Shown here: piece by piece, positions 42,601 through 52,831 of the stretch
Layout: every line of letters starts with the position of its first letter
Position numbering within the stretch: position 1 is the stretch's first letter
Origin: Halapricum desulfuricans
GTDB taxonomy: Archaea > Halobacteriota > Halobacteria > Halobacteriales > Haloarculaceae
Direction: 5' to 3'
Length of the DNA: 64,000 nucleotides
NCBI RefSeq assembly: GCF_017094505.1
Contig: NZ_CP064787.1
Location: 1,488,001-1,552,000, forward strand
Made by a program: the position numbers and the translations under genes
Notes under the pieces: generated by a model
What the model was told of the DNA's origin: nothing
Database searches by the model: none
What the model saw: only the letters and a program-made list of their open reading frames with translations

Positions 42601-44851
42601 CGCTGACGAGGAACTCGCAAAGGACCTCGGGCCGCTGGCGGCGCTGACGATCGGCGTCGGAACGATGATCGGCGCGGGTATCTTCGTGTTGCCCGGCGAG
42701 GCGGCCGCCGAGGCCGGCCCGGCCGTCGCGCTGTCGTTCATCGCGGGCGGCGTCATCTCGATGTTCACCGCGATGTCTGCCTCCGAACTCGGGACCGCGA
42801 TGCCGAAAGCCGGCGGCAGTTACTACTACGTCAATCACGCGCTCGGGCCGCTCTTCGGCTCGATCGCCGGGATGGGCAACTGGATGGGACTGGCCTTTGC
42901 GAGCGCGTTCTACACGATCGGGTTCGGGGACTACCTCGCGACGTTCGTCCCGCTCCCCAGTTTCGAAATCGCCGCGCTCGTCGTCACCCAGTCACAGGTC
43001 GGTGCGTTGCTGGCCGGCGGGACGTTCGTCGCGGTCAACTACGTCGGTGCCAAAGAGACCGGCCGGCTACAGAACGCGATCGTACTCATGCTCGTTGCGA
43101 TTCTTACCGTGTTTTCGATTCTCGGATTCCTGCAGGCCGATCTCTCGACGCTCCAGCCGTTTTTCCCCGACGAAACTGGCGGTGCGGCGGGGATTCTCCC
43201 CGGGACCGCCCTCGTGTTCGTCTCGTTTCTCGGGTTTGCGAAGATCACGACTGTCGCAGAAGAAATCAAAAATCCCGGCAGGAACCTCCCGCTTGCGGTC
43301 ATCGGCAGCGTCGCCATCGTGACGACGATGTACGCTATCATCATGGTCATGCTGATGGGCGTCGTCAACTGGGATCTGCTCGGGCCGGCGAACACGGACA
43401 CGCCCGTTCTGGACGTCGCCGAGATCGCGTTCGGAGCGTTCGGGTTCGGTGCGGTCGGAGTCGCAATCCTCACCTTTGCCGGACTGCTCGCGACCGCGTC
43501 TTCGGCGAACGCCTCGATCCTGGCGTCCTCGCGGATCAACTTCGCGATGGGGCGGGACAAACTCATGAGCCCGTGGCTGAACGACATCCACGACCGGTTC
43601 GCCACACCGTATCGCTCGATCGCGGTCACTGGCGGGTTCATCCTCGCATTCATCCTCATCGGGGACATCAAAGTCCTCGCGAAAGCTGGCAGCGTCTTGC
43701 ACCTGATCGTTTACGGGCTCCTCAACGTCGCGTTGATCGTTATGCGCCAGGCCGACACCCCGGAGTACGAGCCCGAGTTTACGGTCCCGCTGTACCCGAT
43801 CGTTCCGATCCTGGGCGCGGTCACCTCGTTCGGGCTGATCGCATTCATGAAGCCGATCGAGATCGGTCTCGCCGTCGGCTTCGTCGTCTTCGGCTTTATC
43901 TGGTACGTCCTGTATGCGCGCACCCGGACAGCAAAGCAGGGGATCCTCTCGGAGTACGTCCTCTCGCGCCGCGACCGGATGCCTGACCCGGCTGTCTCGG
44001 CCGCACAGACGGTCAAACCCGACGGCGGCGAGTACACGGTAATGGTTCCGCTGGCCAACCCCGAACACGAGACCGATCTCATCACGCTCGCGAGCGCGAT
44101 CGCGAAGGCCCGCGGCGGGACCGTCGAGGCAGTCCACATCGAGACGGTGCCCGATCAGACGTCCCTGCAGTACGGGGCCGAACACCTCGAGGAGATCGAC
44201 GCCGGGTCTCAGGAACTGCTCGATCAGGCCCGCGAGGACGCCGAAACCTTCGGCGTCGAGATCGAGACCTCGACGATCGTCTCACACGAGTCCTTCGAGG
44301 AGATTTTCGACGCCGCCCGCGACCACCGCGCGGACCTGGTCGTGATGGGCTGGGGCGAGGACTCACACGGCTCGCCCGGCCGCGCCGAGAGCACGCTCGA
44401 CGACGTCACGCAGGATCCGCCCTGTGACTTTCTCGTGCTCAGGGACCGGGGCTTCTATCCGGGACACATCCTCTTGCCGACCGCAGGCGGGCCGGACTCG
44501 GAGCTGAGTGCCGAGATCGCGAAGCTGCTCTGGGCCGAATACGACTCCGACGTGACAGTACTACACGTCGGAGACGACCAGTCCGAAGCCGAGACGTTCG
44601 TCCGGTCGTGGGCCGAGGGACACGACCTCGCTGACGCCGAACTCATCGGAACGACCGGCGACGTCGAGACGGCGATCGAGGACGCCGCCCGGGGCTGTTC
44701 GATGGTGATTCTCGGCGCGACCGAACGGGGCTTGCTCGAGCGGCTCGTCTCCGGCTCGGTCGTGATGGACGTCGTCGACGACGTTGCCTGCTCGGTCCTG
44801 CTAGCGGAGAAAGCCCGCGACAGGTCGCTGTGGGAGCGACTGTTCGGGTAG
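42593..44851 (+). CDS. APC-family transporter with two C-terminal Usp domains (copy 1)
   Basis: A 752-residue fusion. Residues ~10-450 form about 12 membrane helices of an amino-acid/polyamine/cation permease (GVGTMIGAGIFVLPG, KAGGSYYYVNHALGP). Residues ~480-620 and ~630-745 are two universal stress protein domains (MVPLANPEHETDLI; LPTAGGPDSELSAEIA), ending RSLWERLFG. Likely an amino-acid or organic cation importer controlled by nucleotide-binding Usp domains. Paralogue of 45478-47724. Confidence 0.9.
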   Translation: MSNADEELAKDLGPLAALTIGVGTMIGAGIFVLPGEAAAEAGPAVALSFIAGGVISMFTAMSASELGTAMPKAGGSYYYVNHALGPLFGSIAGMGNWMGLAFASAFYTIGFGDYLATFVPLPSFEIAALVVTQSQVGALLAGGTFVAVNYVGAKETGRLQNAIVLMLVAILTVFSILGFLQADLSTLQPFFPDETGGAAGILPGTALVFVSFLGFAKITTVAEEIKNPGRNLPLAVIGSVAIVTTMYAIIMVMLMGVVNWDLLGPANTDTPVLDVAEIAFGAFGFGAVGVAILTFAGLLATASSANASILASSRINFAMGRDKLMSPWLNDIHDRFATPYRSIAVTGGFILAFILIGDIKVLAKAGSVLHLIVYGLLNVALIVMRQADTPEYEPEFTVPLYPIVPILGAVTSFGLIAFMKPIEIGLAVGFVVFGFIWYVLYARTRTAKQGILSEYVLSRRDRMPDPAVSAAQTVKPDGGEYTVMVPLANPEHETDLITLASAIAKARGGTVEAVHIETVPDQTSLQYGAEHLEEIDAGSQELLDQAREDAETFGVEIETSTIVSHESFEEIFDAARDHRADLVVMGWGEDSHGSPGRAESTLDDVTQDPPCDFLVLRDRGFYPGHILLPTAGGPDSELSAEIAKLLWAEYDSDVTVLHVGDDQSEAETFVRSWAEGHDLADAELIGTTGDVETAIEDAARGCSMVILGATERGLLERLVSGSVVMDVVDDVACSVLLAEKARDRSLWERLFG

Positions 44852-45003
44852 TCTCGACTGATCACGTCAGTTTGTCACCTGAGACAGTAGACATGGACGT
44901 GCTGGCAAGACGGAGAATTCATGTTGACGATTCAGCTAGTGGATGAGCAAACTTATGCGTCGGTGGTCAGAACGTGGCCCATGCAGCCGTCCAGTGATCA
45001 CCG

Positions 45004-45435
45004 ATGGTAATGCTCGATCACGTACTCCTTCCGGTCGCGAGCGAGGACGACGCTGAGGCGAGCAGTGTCGCGCTCGAACCGTATCTGGACGAAATCGAGC
45101 GCGTGACCGCAGTCCACGTCGTCGAGAAGGCCGGCGGTGCGCCCGACAAGGCACCGCTAGAGAAACGTCAGTCCGACGCCGCGGAGTTTCTGGCGATCGC
45201 CGAGAGCCGACTGGCTTCGGAGGTGGCGTTCAACGCTCAGATCCATTACGGGACCGATATCGTCGAGGTACTGTTCGGGGCGGTAGACGACATCGGCGCG
45301 ACGGCAGTCGCGTTCCGACCACGGGGTGGAAGTCGAATCGTTCGATTGCTCTCCGGGGATACGGCAACGAAGCTGGTCACCGAACCGCCGGTCCCGGTCG
45401 TCTCGCTCCCGAGTCCGGAGCCAGCGGAGGGATAA
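45004..45435 (+). CDS. universal stress protein
   Basis: A 143-residue UspA. N-terminal MLDHVLLPVASEDDAEASSVALEPYLDEIE, middle VHVVEKAGGAPDKA and C-terminal VAFRPRGGSRIVRLLSGDTATKLV, where PRGGS is the ATP-contact loop in altered form. It stands alone between the two APC-Usp genes. Function is likely nucleotide-linked regulation of a neighbouring transporter; inferred. Confidence 0.88.
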   Translation: MVMLDHVLLPVASEDDAEASSVALEPYLDEIERVTAVHVVEKAGGAPDKAPLEKRQSDAAEFLAIAESRLASEVAFNAQIHYGTDIVEVLFGAVDDIGATAVAFRPRGGSRIVRLLSGDTATKLVTEPPVPVVSLPSPEPAEG

Positions 45436-45477
45436 CGCCGTGCAAGCGCAATACATCTCTCTGACGGAGGGACCGCG

Positions 45478-47724
45478 ATGAGCGAATCCGACACGGAACT
45501 GGCGAAAGACCTCGGGCTCGTTTCGGCGATGACGATCGGGATCGGCACGATGATCGGCGCGGGGATTTTCGTGCTTCCCGGCGTCGCAGCCCAGGAAGCC
45601 GGTCCGATCGTCGTCGCCTCGTTCGTCGTCGGCGGCGTCATCGCGATGGTAAACGCCCTCTCGATCTCTGAAATCGGGACGGCGATGCCCAAGGCCGGAG
45701 GCGGCTACTACTACGTCAACCGATCGCTCGGCCCGGTTTTCGGCTCAATCGCCGGGATGGGCGACTGGATGGGGCTGGCGTTCGCCTCCGCGTTCTACTC
45801 GATCGGGTTCGGCCAGTATCTCACGACGCTCGCACCGATCCCGGGCGTGCTGTTCCTCAACGACATCCAGATCGGCGCGCTGATCGCCGGCGGACTCTTC
45901 GTCGGCGTGAACTACATCGGGGCGAAAGAGACCGGAAACGTCCAGACGATCATCGTCACGATCCTGCTGGCGATCCTGACAGTGCTGGCCGCGGTCGGCA
46001 TCTTCTCGTTCGACTGGGGAACCGTCGTCGGTGACGGAGGTCTCGCGCCGATGGGCTACGGCCAGATCCTTCCCGGGACCGCGCTCGTGTTCGTCTCCTT
46101 TCTGGGGTATGCCAAGATCGCGACCGTCGGCGAGGAGCTGAAAAATCCGGGCAAGAACCTCCCGCGGGCGATCATCGGGAGTGTCGCGATCGTGACGGTC
46201 ATCTACGCGATCATCGTCGGGCTGATGGTCGGGGTCGTCCCCTGGCCGGAACTCAGTCAGGAAGCGCCGGTCGCACAGGTCGCCGAAACGGTCTTCCCCG
46301 AGAGTGTGCTGGGCGTCGGCGGCGTCGCTGCGGGGGCCGCGACCGCGATGACTCTCGGTGCGTTGCTGGCGACGGCGTCCTCGGCCAACGCCTCGATCCT
46401 GGCGTCTGCCCGGATCAACTTCGCGATGGGCAGAGACAGGATCGTCACCGACTGGCTCAACGAGATCCATCCGAACTACTCGACGCCGTACCGGTCGATC
46501 GTCCTGACTGGCGGGATGATCCTCTTTTTCATCGCCGCGCTCGGCCGGGACATCGAGACGCTGGCGAAGGCTGCCTCCGTCCTGCATCTGATCGTCTACG
46601 CTCTGATGAACGTCGCACTGATCGTCTTCCGGGAGTTCGATCCCGACTACGATCCGCAGTTCCGGGTGCCGCTGTACCCGATTACTCCCGCAGTGGGCGC
46701 GGTGCTTTCGCTCGGTCTGGTCGCGTTTATGGCTCCCAAGGAGATTCTGATCTCCGGCGGGTTCGTCGTCTTCGCTGTGGTGTGGTACTTCGTCTACGCC
46801 CGGGCACGGACACCGCTGGAGGGCGTTCTCTCGACACACATCCGCTCAGAGGAGTCTGACGTGCCCGATTCGGTTGTCTCGGCCGCTGATACGGTCGCTC
46901 CCAACGGGGATGCCGGCCCGACAATTATGGTCGCGCTTTCGAACCCACAGACAGAGAAATCCCTGATGAGGCTGGGGTGTGCGATGGCCAGCGCGCAGGA
47001 CGGTCGCCTGCTTGCGACGCACGTCGTGACCGTCCCCGATCAGACGTCGCTTGCCCGTGCACGCGAAGAACACGTCGAGCGAGCGTCCGAGCAACTGTTC
47101 GCGCAAGCCCGAGAAGACGCCGGCGGCTACGATGTCCCCGTCGAGACGGTGTCTATCCTCTCACACCGCGGTTTCACTGAGGTGTTCGACGCGGCCCGCG
47201 AACACGACGTGGACACGCTGATTATGGGACGCGGCGATCACCTCGCGGAAGGGCGTGCAGAACGGACGGTCGACGAGATCGCTCACGACCTCCCCTGTGA
47301 CGTGCTGGTGTTCGACGGGGATCAGTTCGAACCGGATCGAGTCCTCGTCCCGACCGCCGGCGGTCCGTCCTCGGACCTCTCGGCCGCTGTCGTGGCCGCT
47401 CTAGAGGAGCGAGCCGGATCGGAAGTCACGCTGTTGCACGTCGCTGATAACGAAGACGACGGGCGGGCGTTCCTCGATTCGTGGACTGAAGCTCACGACC
47501 TCGGAGACGCCCGCTCGGTCGTCGAGACCGGGTCGTTCGAGGACGCGCTCGAGCGCCACGCACAGGACGCGACGCTGATCGTCGTCGGTGCGACTGAGGA
47601 GGGGCTGCTCTCGCGTCTCGTCTCTGGTTCGCTGGTCTTCGATGCGCTCGAAGACCTGGACGTGCCGGTGTTGCTCGCCGAGAAAGCCCACGAACGGTCG
47701 CTGTGGGAACGACTGTTCGGATAA
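45478..47724 (+). CDS. APC-family transporter with two C-terminal Usp domains (copy 2)
   Basis: A 748-residue paralogue of 42593-44851 with the same order: permease core (MTIGIGTMIGAGIFVLPG; KAGGGYYYVNRSLGP; TALVFVSFLGYAKI), then two Usp domains (IMVALSNPQTEKS; VLVPTAGGPSSDLS) and the tail RSLWERLFG. It begins 42 bp after the UspA gene. The repeated arrangement suggests a duplicated [UspA + APC-Usp] block, the first of which has lost its UspA (see 42397). Confidence 0.9.
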   Translation: MSESDTELAKDLGLVSAMTIGIGTMIGAGIFVLPGVAAQEAGPIVVASFVVGGVIAMVNALSISEIGTAMPKAGGGYYYVNRSLGPVFGSIAGMGDWMGLAFASAFYSIGFGQYLTTLAPIPGVLFLNDIQIGALIAGGLFVGVNYIGAKETGNVQTIIVTILLAILTVLAAVGIFSFDWGTVVGDGGLAPMGYGQILPGTALVFVSFLGYAKIATVGEELKNPGKNLPRAIIGSVAIVTVIYAIIVGLMVGVVPWPELSQEAPVAQVAETVFPESVLGVGGVAAGAATAMTLGALLATASSANASILASARINFAMGRDRIVTDWLNEIHPNYSTPYRSIVLTGGMILFFIAALGRDIETLAKAASVLHLIVYALMNVALIVFREFDPDYDPQFRVPLYPITPAVGAVLSLGLVAFMAPKEILISGGFVVFAVVWYFVYARARTPLEGVLSTHIRSEESDVPDSVVSAADTVAPNGDAGPTIMVALSNPQTEKSLMRLGCAMASAQDGRLLATHVVTVPDQTSLARAREEHVERASEQLFAQAREDAGGYDVPVETVSILSHRGFTEVFDAAREHDVDTLIMGRGDHLAEGRAERTVDEIAHDLPCDVLVFDGDQFEPDRVLVPTAGGPSSDLSAAVVAALEERAGSEVTLLHVADNEDDGRAFLDSWTEAHDLGDARSVVETGSFEDALERHAQDATLIVVGATEEGLLSRLVSGSLVFDALEDLDVPVLLAEKAHERSLWERLFG

Positions 47725-47739
47725 GCGCGGTCTCTGCTT

Positions 47740-49416
47740 TCAGGGTTCCGCCGGCGATACGTCGAACTGCTTGAGGAACTCCTGGACCGCGTCGTCGGTT
47801 CCGACAAGGGTAAGCCGGTCGTCCACATCGAGTTCCTGGCCGGGGTCGATCTGCGTCGTCATCCCGGAGTCGTCCTCGATCGCGACGACCCGACACCCAG
47901 TGCGTTCGGAAATCTCGGCGCTTTCGATCGTTTCGCCCGCGAACGGTCTCGCCGGAACGCGAATGACGCGAATCTGGCTTGCGGGTGCGAGCACGTCCTC
48001 GCCGCGGAGTTCGCGCGCGACCATCCGCGCGCTGACCTGCGGGACCGCCAGAACGTAGTCCGCCCCTGCACGGAACGCCTTCGAGACAGTCGCCATCTCG
48101 TTGGCGCGAAACAGGACCTCGATGTCGGGATTGATCGCCTGTGCCTGTACGGCCGCGAGGAGGTTCTGGGAGTCGTCCGGGACACAGGCGATCATCGCTC
48201 CCGCGTCCGAGATGCCAGCTTCCTCGAGGACTGCCCGCTCGCCCGCGTCACCGACGACGTCCGGTCCGGTCGCCTCGTCGTGATCGACTGTGACCGTCTC
48301 GATCCCGACGCCGTCCAGCACACGTTTTGCCGCACCCCCCACCTCGCCGCTCCCGGCGAGCACGACCCGGTCCGGGCGTTCGAACGGCGACGCCGAGCGA
48401 GTGAATTCGCTGAGTTCTTCCAGTGCCTCGTGTTCGCCTGCGACCAGTAGGACGGAGTTCTCGCGGATGACGGCGTCGGGATCGGGCGGCAGTTCCAGCT
48501 CCCCGTCGATCCAGGCACCGACGACGTTCGCACCCGTCTCCTCGCGGATGCCCGAATTGCGGATCGTCACGCCGTCGAGGGCGCTTCCGCGTTCGATCGA
48601 CACCTCCGTCAGTTCGATGTCCTCTCCGAGTTCGACCGCGTCGCCGAGTTCGGTGCGAAACGAAGCGACGATCTTCTCCGCCAGCCGATGGCCGAGCACG
48701 CTGTGCGGCGAGAGCACGCTGTCGGCACCGGTCTCTTCGAAGATGTCGGCAAGCGAACTGTCGTCGGTGAGTGTAATGATCTCGATGTCGGGTCGGACCG
48801 ACCGGGCAGTCAGGATCGTATCGACCGTCGCGCTCCCGGCGTCGGTGATCACCGCTCGCGCGCTGTCGATGCTCGCGCGCTCGAAGGTTTCCGCCTGCTG
48901 GGGTGAGCCGTCGATCGCGGCGTACCCGTCGTCCGAGAGCTGGCGTGCTTCCTGTTCGTCCGAAGAGATGAGGACGTACTCGATCCCGAGCGCCTCGAGT
49001 TCCTCGAGCAGCACCTCGGAGTCACGACGATACTCACAGATGATGACGTGATCTCGCTTCGGCGTCAGCCGGTTGTCGAGGTTGACCTCCGCGCTCGTGA
49101 ACAGCGGGATGATAATGACTCGCAGGGTAAAGAAACCGAGCGCGATGCCGCTCAACTGGATCGCGACGACGAACAGGTTCATCCAGGGAGTCTCCCACGG
49201 CGCGTCCGCGCCGAACCCGGTCGTGGTGAACGTCTCGACGACTGTCTGGAACGACCGGAAAATCGAGTGTTCGTCCCCTTCGAGGTGGGTCATGCCGAGA
49301 TGATACAGCAGGGTGTAGGTGCCGACCAGAACCACCAGACCGGCAGCGTAATAGAGGATGAGTCGGTCCCGACGAGTGAGACTGACGTCGTCGAGCGAGT
49401 CTGGAAGCGAGTTCAT
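47740..49416 (-). CDS. potassium channel-like protein with two RCK domains
   Basis: A 558-residue protein. Two hydrophobic segments at the N-terminus (about 26-44 and 88-115) surround a pore loop VVETFTTTGFGADAPW, whose TTTGFG resembles the K+-channel filter. Two NAD-binding RCK domains follow (HVIICEYRRDSEVLLEEL; RVVLAGSGEVGGAAKRVL), and a TrkA-C at the C-terminus. A minimal two-helix channel with both regulatory domains on one chain. Convergent with the second APC-Usp gene. Confidence 0.87.
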   Translation of the reverse strand: MNSLPDSLDDVSLTRRDRLILYYAAGLVVLVGTYTLLYHLGMTHLEGDEHSIFRSFQTVVETFTTTGFGADAPWETPWMNLFVVAIQLSGIALGFFTLRVIIIPLFTSAEVNLDNRLTPKRDHVIICEYRRDSEVLLEELEALGIEYVLISSDEQEARQLSDDGYAAIDGSPQQAETFERASIDSARAVITDAGSATVDTILTARSVRPDIEIITLTDDSSLADIFEETGADSVLSPHSVLGHRLAEKIVASFRTELGDAVELGEDIELTEVSIERGSALDGVTIRNSGIREETGANVVGAWIDGELELPPDPDAVIRENSVLLVAGEHEALEELSEFTRSASPFERPDRVVLAGSGEVGGAAKRVLDGVGIETVTVDHDEATGPDVVGDAGERAVLEEAGISDAGAMIACVPDDSQNLLAAVQAQAINPDIEVLFRANEMATVSKAFRAGADYVLAVPQVSARMVARELRGEDVLAPASQIRVIRVPARPFAGETIESAEISERTGCRVVAIEDDSGMTTQIDPGQELDVDDRLTLVGTDDAVQEFLKQFDVSPAEP

Positions 49417-49514
49417 ATCGATTGCAGGCGCTTCACCCCGGGACGAAAAAAGCGTCCCGGTCGTCAGGGATACGTCTCGGCGAGATAGTCGGCCGGACGA
49501 GAATCGAGACGGTG

Positions 49515-51323
49515 CTACCGTCGCCCGAACAGGCGTCGCCAGAGGCTCCGCCCGTTCGACCGCTCCGCGATGACGACCGAGACGTCGACCTCGTCGAGGA
49601 TGTCCAGATGGAGCGTGTTCCGGACCAGGCGTGCGAGAACGCCGCGCTCGCTCGCCCCGAGCATCAATATCGTGTGATCCTCTGCCACGCGTTCGATCGT
49701 CGCCTCGATCTCGCCGGACTCGTCGACGATCATCTCGGCGTCCTCCAGTCCGTGGTCGATCGCCCAGTTCTCGAGGAACTGCTCACCGTTCTCGACGTCT
49801 TCGGGGCCGTCCGCGACGTAGAGCAGCGTCACCTCGGTGTCGCCGACCGACTGCAACGCGGCCGCGACTTCCGCGCTCAGATCCGAGTTGGGTCCGCCGA
49901 TGGTCGGGAGCAGGATCCGCGAGGTGTCGATCCCCTGGTCGTCGACGATCAGGAAGTCACACGGGAGGCTGTTCGTGAGCTCGCCGATCGGTCGCTCGGC
50001 GCGTGCGGCGTCCCACAGGCGGTCCTCGCCCCACCCCATCACGACGAGGTCGGCGTCGTCGCGGTCGGCAATCGTGAACAGTTCCTCGAACGACCGATGG
50101 GAGACGACCGTCGAGGTCTCGACGTCGACGTCGTAGGCGTCGGCGACGCTGCAGACCTCCGAGAGCAACTGGTCCGACTCCTCGACGAGCTCCCGCCTGG
50201 AGTCGCTGTCGTACCGGCTCCGGGTCGGCGTCTGGACGACGTAGACGGCGTGGACGACCGCCTGTTCGTGCGCGCTGGCGATGGCACTGGCGAACTCGAC
50301 CAGCCGCTGTTCGGTGCGGGGGTTCGAGATCGGGACGAGGATCCGGTAGGTCCCCTCGTCCCTGCGGGCGTGTTCCGCTGCCGTGTCGATCACCGGGACG
50401 TACGACCGTCCGACCAGTCCGCCGAAGGCCCACTCCTTCAGCGAGAGCCGCCGGTTCGCCCCCTCGAAGCGGGCCGACTCCAGTCGGTGTTCGGTCGTCT
50501 GGAAGTAGTTGACGACGGTCACGAGCACCACGCCTCCGACTGTGTTACCCAGCAAAACGGGAATGACGAAGTCCGTCATTCCGACCAGAACCGCCAGATC
50601 GCCGACGAACACCAGATACAGCATCTCGGTGAACGAGACGACGACGTGGAAGAGTCCGCCCAGCGGGATCGCCAGAAAGGCGAGATAGACGACGACCAGC
50701 CGGGAAATGGTGTCACGTGCGCCGTACTCGACCCAGACGACGCCGGCGACGATCAACCCGGCGAAGGCGGCCTTGGTAAACAGCGCCGCGGGTGCGGTTT
50801 CGATCCCCTTGTGAGCGATGTCGTAGGCCACTGCCGCCTCAGCGTCATCGAGCACGCCGCCGTACGCCAGCGCCGCCGCCCCGAGGGCACCGCCGGTGAA
50901 GTTGCCGGCCAGCACGACGACCCAGTTGCGCAGCAACGCCGGGACGCTCGCGAGACGCTCGATCGTGAGTGCGACCGGCGGGAGCGTGTTCTCGGTGTAC
51001 AGCTGATAGCCGCCGATAATGATGTAGATGAAACCCAGCGGATACAGTAGCGCGCTCAAGATCGGATCGCCGTCCGTCGAGGCCGTCAGCGAGACGTACA
51101 GCAGGAAGGTGATCGTGATCGCGAAGCCGGCCGCCAGCCCGCTGAAGAACAGCTCCCGGCTGCCCGAGGTGATCTCTTCGTCGGCAGCGGCGATGATACG
51201 CTGGAACACCTCGTCGCTCGAAAACCGGTCCCGGATGACTCGACCGGCCGCCGGCGCGCCGCTTCTCGAGCGCTCGACGGCCTCCCGGACACCGTCCTCG
51301 GAGTCGCCTTCGTCGTCGCTCAT
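49515..51323 (-). CDS. formate/nitrite-type (FNT) transporter fused to two Usp domains
   Basis: A 602-residue protein. Residues ~45-280 form six helices of the FNT family (GSRELFFSGLAAGFAITITFLL; NWVVVLAGNFTGGALGAAALAY; IPLGGLFHVVVSFTEMLYLVF). Then two Usp domains (RILVPISNPRTEQRLVEF; RILLPTIGGPNSDLSAEVA), ending GRSLWRRLFGRR. ATG at 51323 gives MSDDEGD; the frame opens 4 codons further. FNT channels carry formate, nitrite, hydrosulfide or lactate; the ion here is unknown. Confidence 0.88.
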   Translation of the reverse strand: MSDDEGDSEDGVREAVERSRSGAPAAGRVIRDRFSSDEVFQRIIAAADEEITSGSRELFFSGLAAGFAITITFLLYVSLTASTDGDPILSALLYPLGFIYIIIGGYQLYTENTLPPVALTIERLASVPALLRNWVVVLAGNFTGGALGAAALAYGGVLDDAEAAVAYDIAHKGIETAPAALFTKAAFAGLIVAGVVWVEYGARDTISRLVVVYLAFLAIPLGGLFHVVVSFTEMLYLVFVGDLAVLVGMTDFVIPVLLGNTVGGVVLVTVVNYFQTTEHRLESARFEGANRRLSLKEWAFGGLVGRSYVPVIDTAAEHARRDEGTYRILVPISNPRTEQRLVEFASAIASAHEQAVVHAVYVVQTPTRSRYDSDSRRELVEESDQLLSEVCSVADAYDVDVETSTVVSHRSFEELFTIADRDDADLVVMGWGEDRLWDAARAERPIGELTNSLPCDFLIVDDQGIDTSRILLPTIGGPNSDLSAEVAAALQSVGDTEVTLLYVADGPEDVENGEQFLENWAIDHGLEDAEMIVDESGEIEATIERVAEDHTILMLGASERGVLARLVRNTLHLDILDEVDVSVVIAERSNGRSLWRRLFGRR

Positions 51324-51583
51324 CGCCAGCAACATACTGCGGCAGCGACAAGGGTGTTTCCCTCTGCCCGTCCGGCGTGTCTCCCCCGTATCCAGCCGGG
51401 ATCACGTGATTTTTGTTTGTCCCCACCCTATCGTTCGCTATGCAGGAACTGCGCGCCGTCGCAGTCCGCTCGGGAATCGACAGCCAGCCGCGCCAGCGCG
51501 GTCCGGGCTGTCGCTGTCAGTGAATTCTCGCCCGTTTCGGTTCCACTATCAGACACCACCGACGCGTATCCACAATCCCACCA

Positions 51584-52201
51584 ATGTTCGACCGAATCAG
51601 AGACGACATCCGGACCGCACGTGCAAAGGACCCGGCGGCGACGGACTCGCTAGAGGTCTTGCTCACGTATCCCGGACTGCACGCTGTCTGGCTGTATCGT
51701 ATCGCCCATACGCTCCACGAGCGCGGCTACCCGCTGATCGCCCGCCTGCTGTCGCACCTCGGGCGGTTTCTCACCGGCATCGAGATCCACCCCGCCGCAG
51801 AGATCGGCGACCGCTTTTTCATCGACCACGGCATGGGGACGGTCATCGGCGAGACCGCCGAGATCGGCGACGACGTGCTGATGTATCACGGGGTGACGCT
51901 TGGAGGCAGGTCAATGCGCCGCGAGAAGCGCCATCCGACACTCGAAGACGGCGTCACAGTCGGCGCGGACGCGACGCTGCTCGGCGACATCACGATCGGC
52001 GAGAACGCCAGCGTCGGTGCCGGCTCGGTCGTCGTCGAGGACGTTCCCCCCGAGACGACCGTGACGGGCAATCCCGCCCGCCCGGCGGGCGACGAAGAAG
52101 TCCCGCTGACCGAGGATGTTCTCGCGAGCGGCGGGTCGCCCTCAGACGGCGACGCGCTGCTCGGAGCGGACTGCTGTGACGACGACAGCGGGCTCGGATA
52201 G
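51584..52201 (+). CDS. cysE: serine O-acetyltransferase
   Basis: Acetylates serine in cysteine synthesis. A 205-residue protein with an N-terminal helical region, then hexapeptide repeats of the left-handed beta-helix ([40 protein letters not shown]) and the active-site His. The C-terminal ~45 residues are a variable acidic tail ending [11 protein letters not shown] 3' fragment of a second copy lies at about 55343-55520. Confidence 0.92.
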   Translation: MFDRIRDDIRTARAKDPAATDSLEVLLTYPGLHAVWLYRIAHTLHERGYPLIARLLSHLGRFLTGIEIHPAAEIGDRFFIDHGMGTVIGETAEIGDDVLMYHGVTLGGRSMRREKRHPTLEDGVTVGADATLLGDITIGENASVGAGSVVVEDVPPETTVTGNPARPAGDEEVPLTEDVLASGGSPSDGDALLGADCCDDDSGLG

Positions 52202-52228
52202 TTCCTCGACGAATTCGACGTTCGAGAT

Positions 52229-52831
52229 ATGACAACGACTTCGGACGACCCACACGTGTCGCTGCGAGCCGACGCGAAACTCGGACCCGTCGTCGAGCGG
52301 GTCGGGCCGCTCCGCGTCGAACCGGCCGAGGACCTCTTCGAGCGGCTCGTCGTCTCGGTCCTCCGTCAGCAGGTCTCGATGGCATCGGCAGCGGCGACCA
52401 GAGAGCGACTGTTCGACGCGGTCGAGGTCACGCCCGAGGGGATCCTGCACGCCGACGACGAGACTCTCCGGGACGCCGGATTGTCCCGACAGAAAACCCG
52501 ATACGTCAACAACGTCGCCCGGGCGTTTCGCGAGGAGGGGTACTCCCGGGCGTACTTCGAGGGGATGGACGACGACGCCGTCCGGGCGGAGCTCACCTCG
52601 ATCACCGGCGTCGGTGCGTGGACGGCCGACATGCAACTGATCTTCTCGCTGGGCCGGCCCGACGTCTTTCCGGTCGGTGATCTGGGGATCCGCAAGGGGA
52701 TGGTCCGGCTGTTCGAGGACCTCGCTGTCGAGGATCGGGCGGCGATGCGCGACCGCGCCGAGCGGTGGGCACCGTACCGGAGCTACGCGAGTCTGTATCT
52801 GTGGCGAACAGTCGAAGGCGGAGACAGCTAG
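52229..52831 (+). CDS. DNA-3-methyladenine glycosylase-type (HhH-GPD)
   Basis: A 200-residue base-excision repair glycosylase. LFERLVVSVLRQQVSMASAAATRERLF is the HhH-GPD N-terminal helical part; LTSITGVGAWTADMQLIF is the helix-hairpin-helix, and RPDVFPVGDLGIRKGM carries the catalytic Asp (D in GD). No Fe-S Cys cluster at the C-terminus, as in AlkA. Likely removes alkylated bases. 27 bp after cysE; its 3' end overlaps the convergent MFS gene by 4 bp. Confidence 0.9.
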   Translation: MTTTSDDPHVSLRADAKLGPVVERVGPLRVEPAEDLFERLVVSVLRQQVSMASAAATRERLFDAVEVTPEGILHADDETLRDAGLSRQKTRYVNNVARAFREEGYSRAYFEGMDDDAVRAELTSITGVGAWTADMQLIFSLGRPDVFPVGDLGIRKGMVRLFEDLAVEDRAAMRDRAERWAPYRSYASLYLWRTVEGGDS

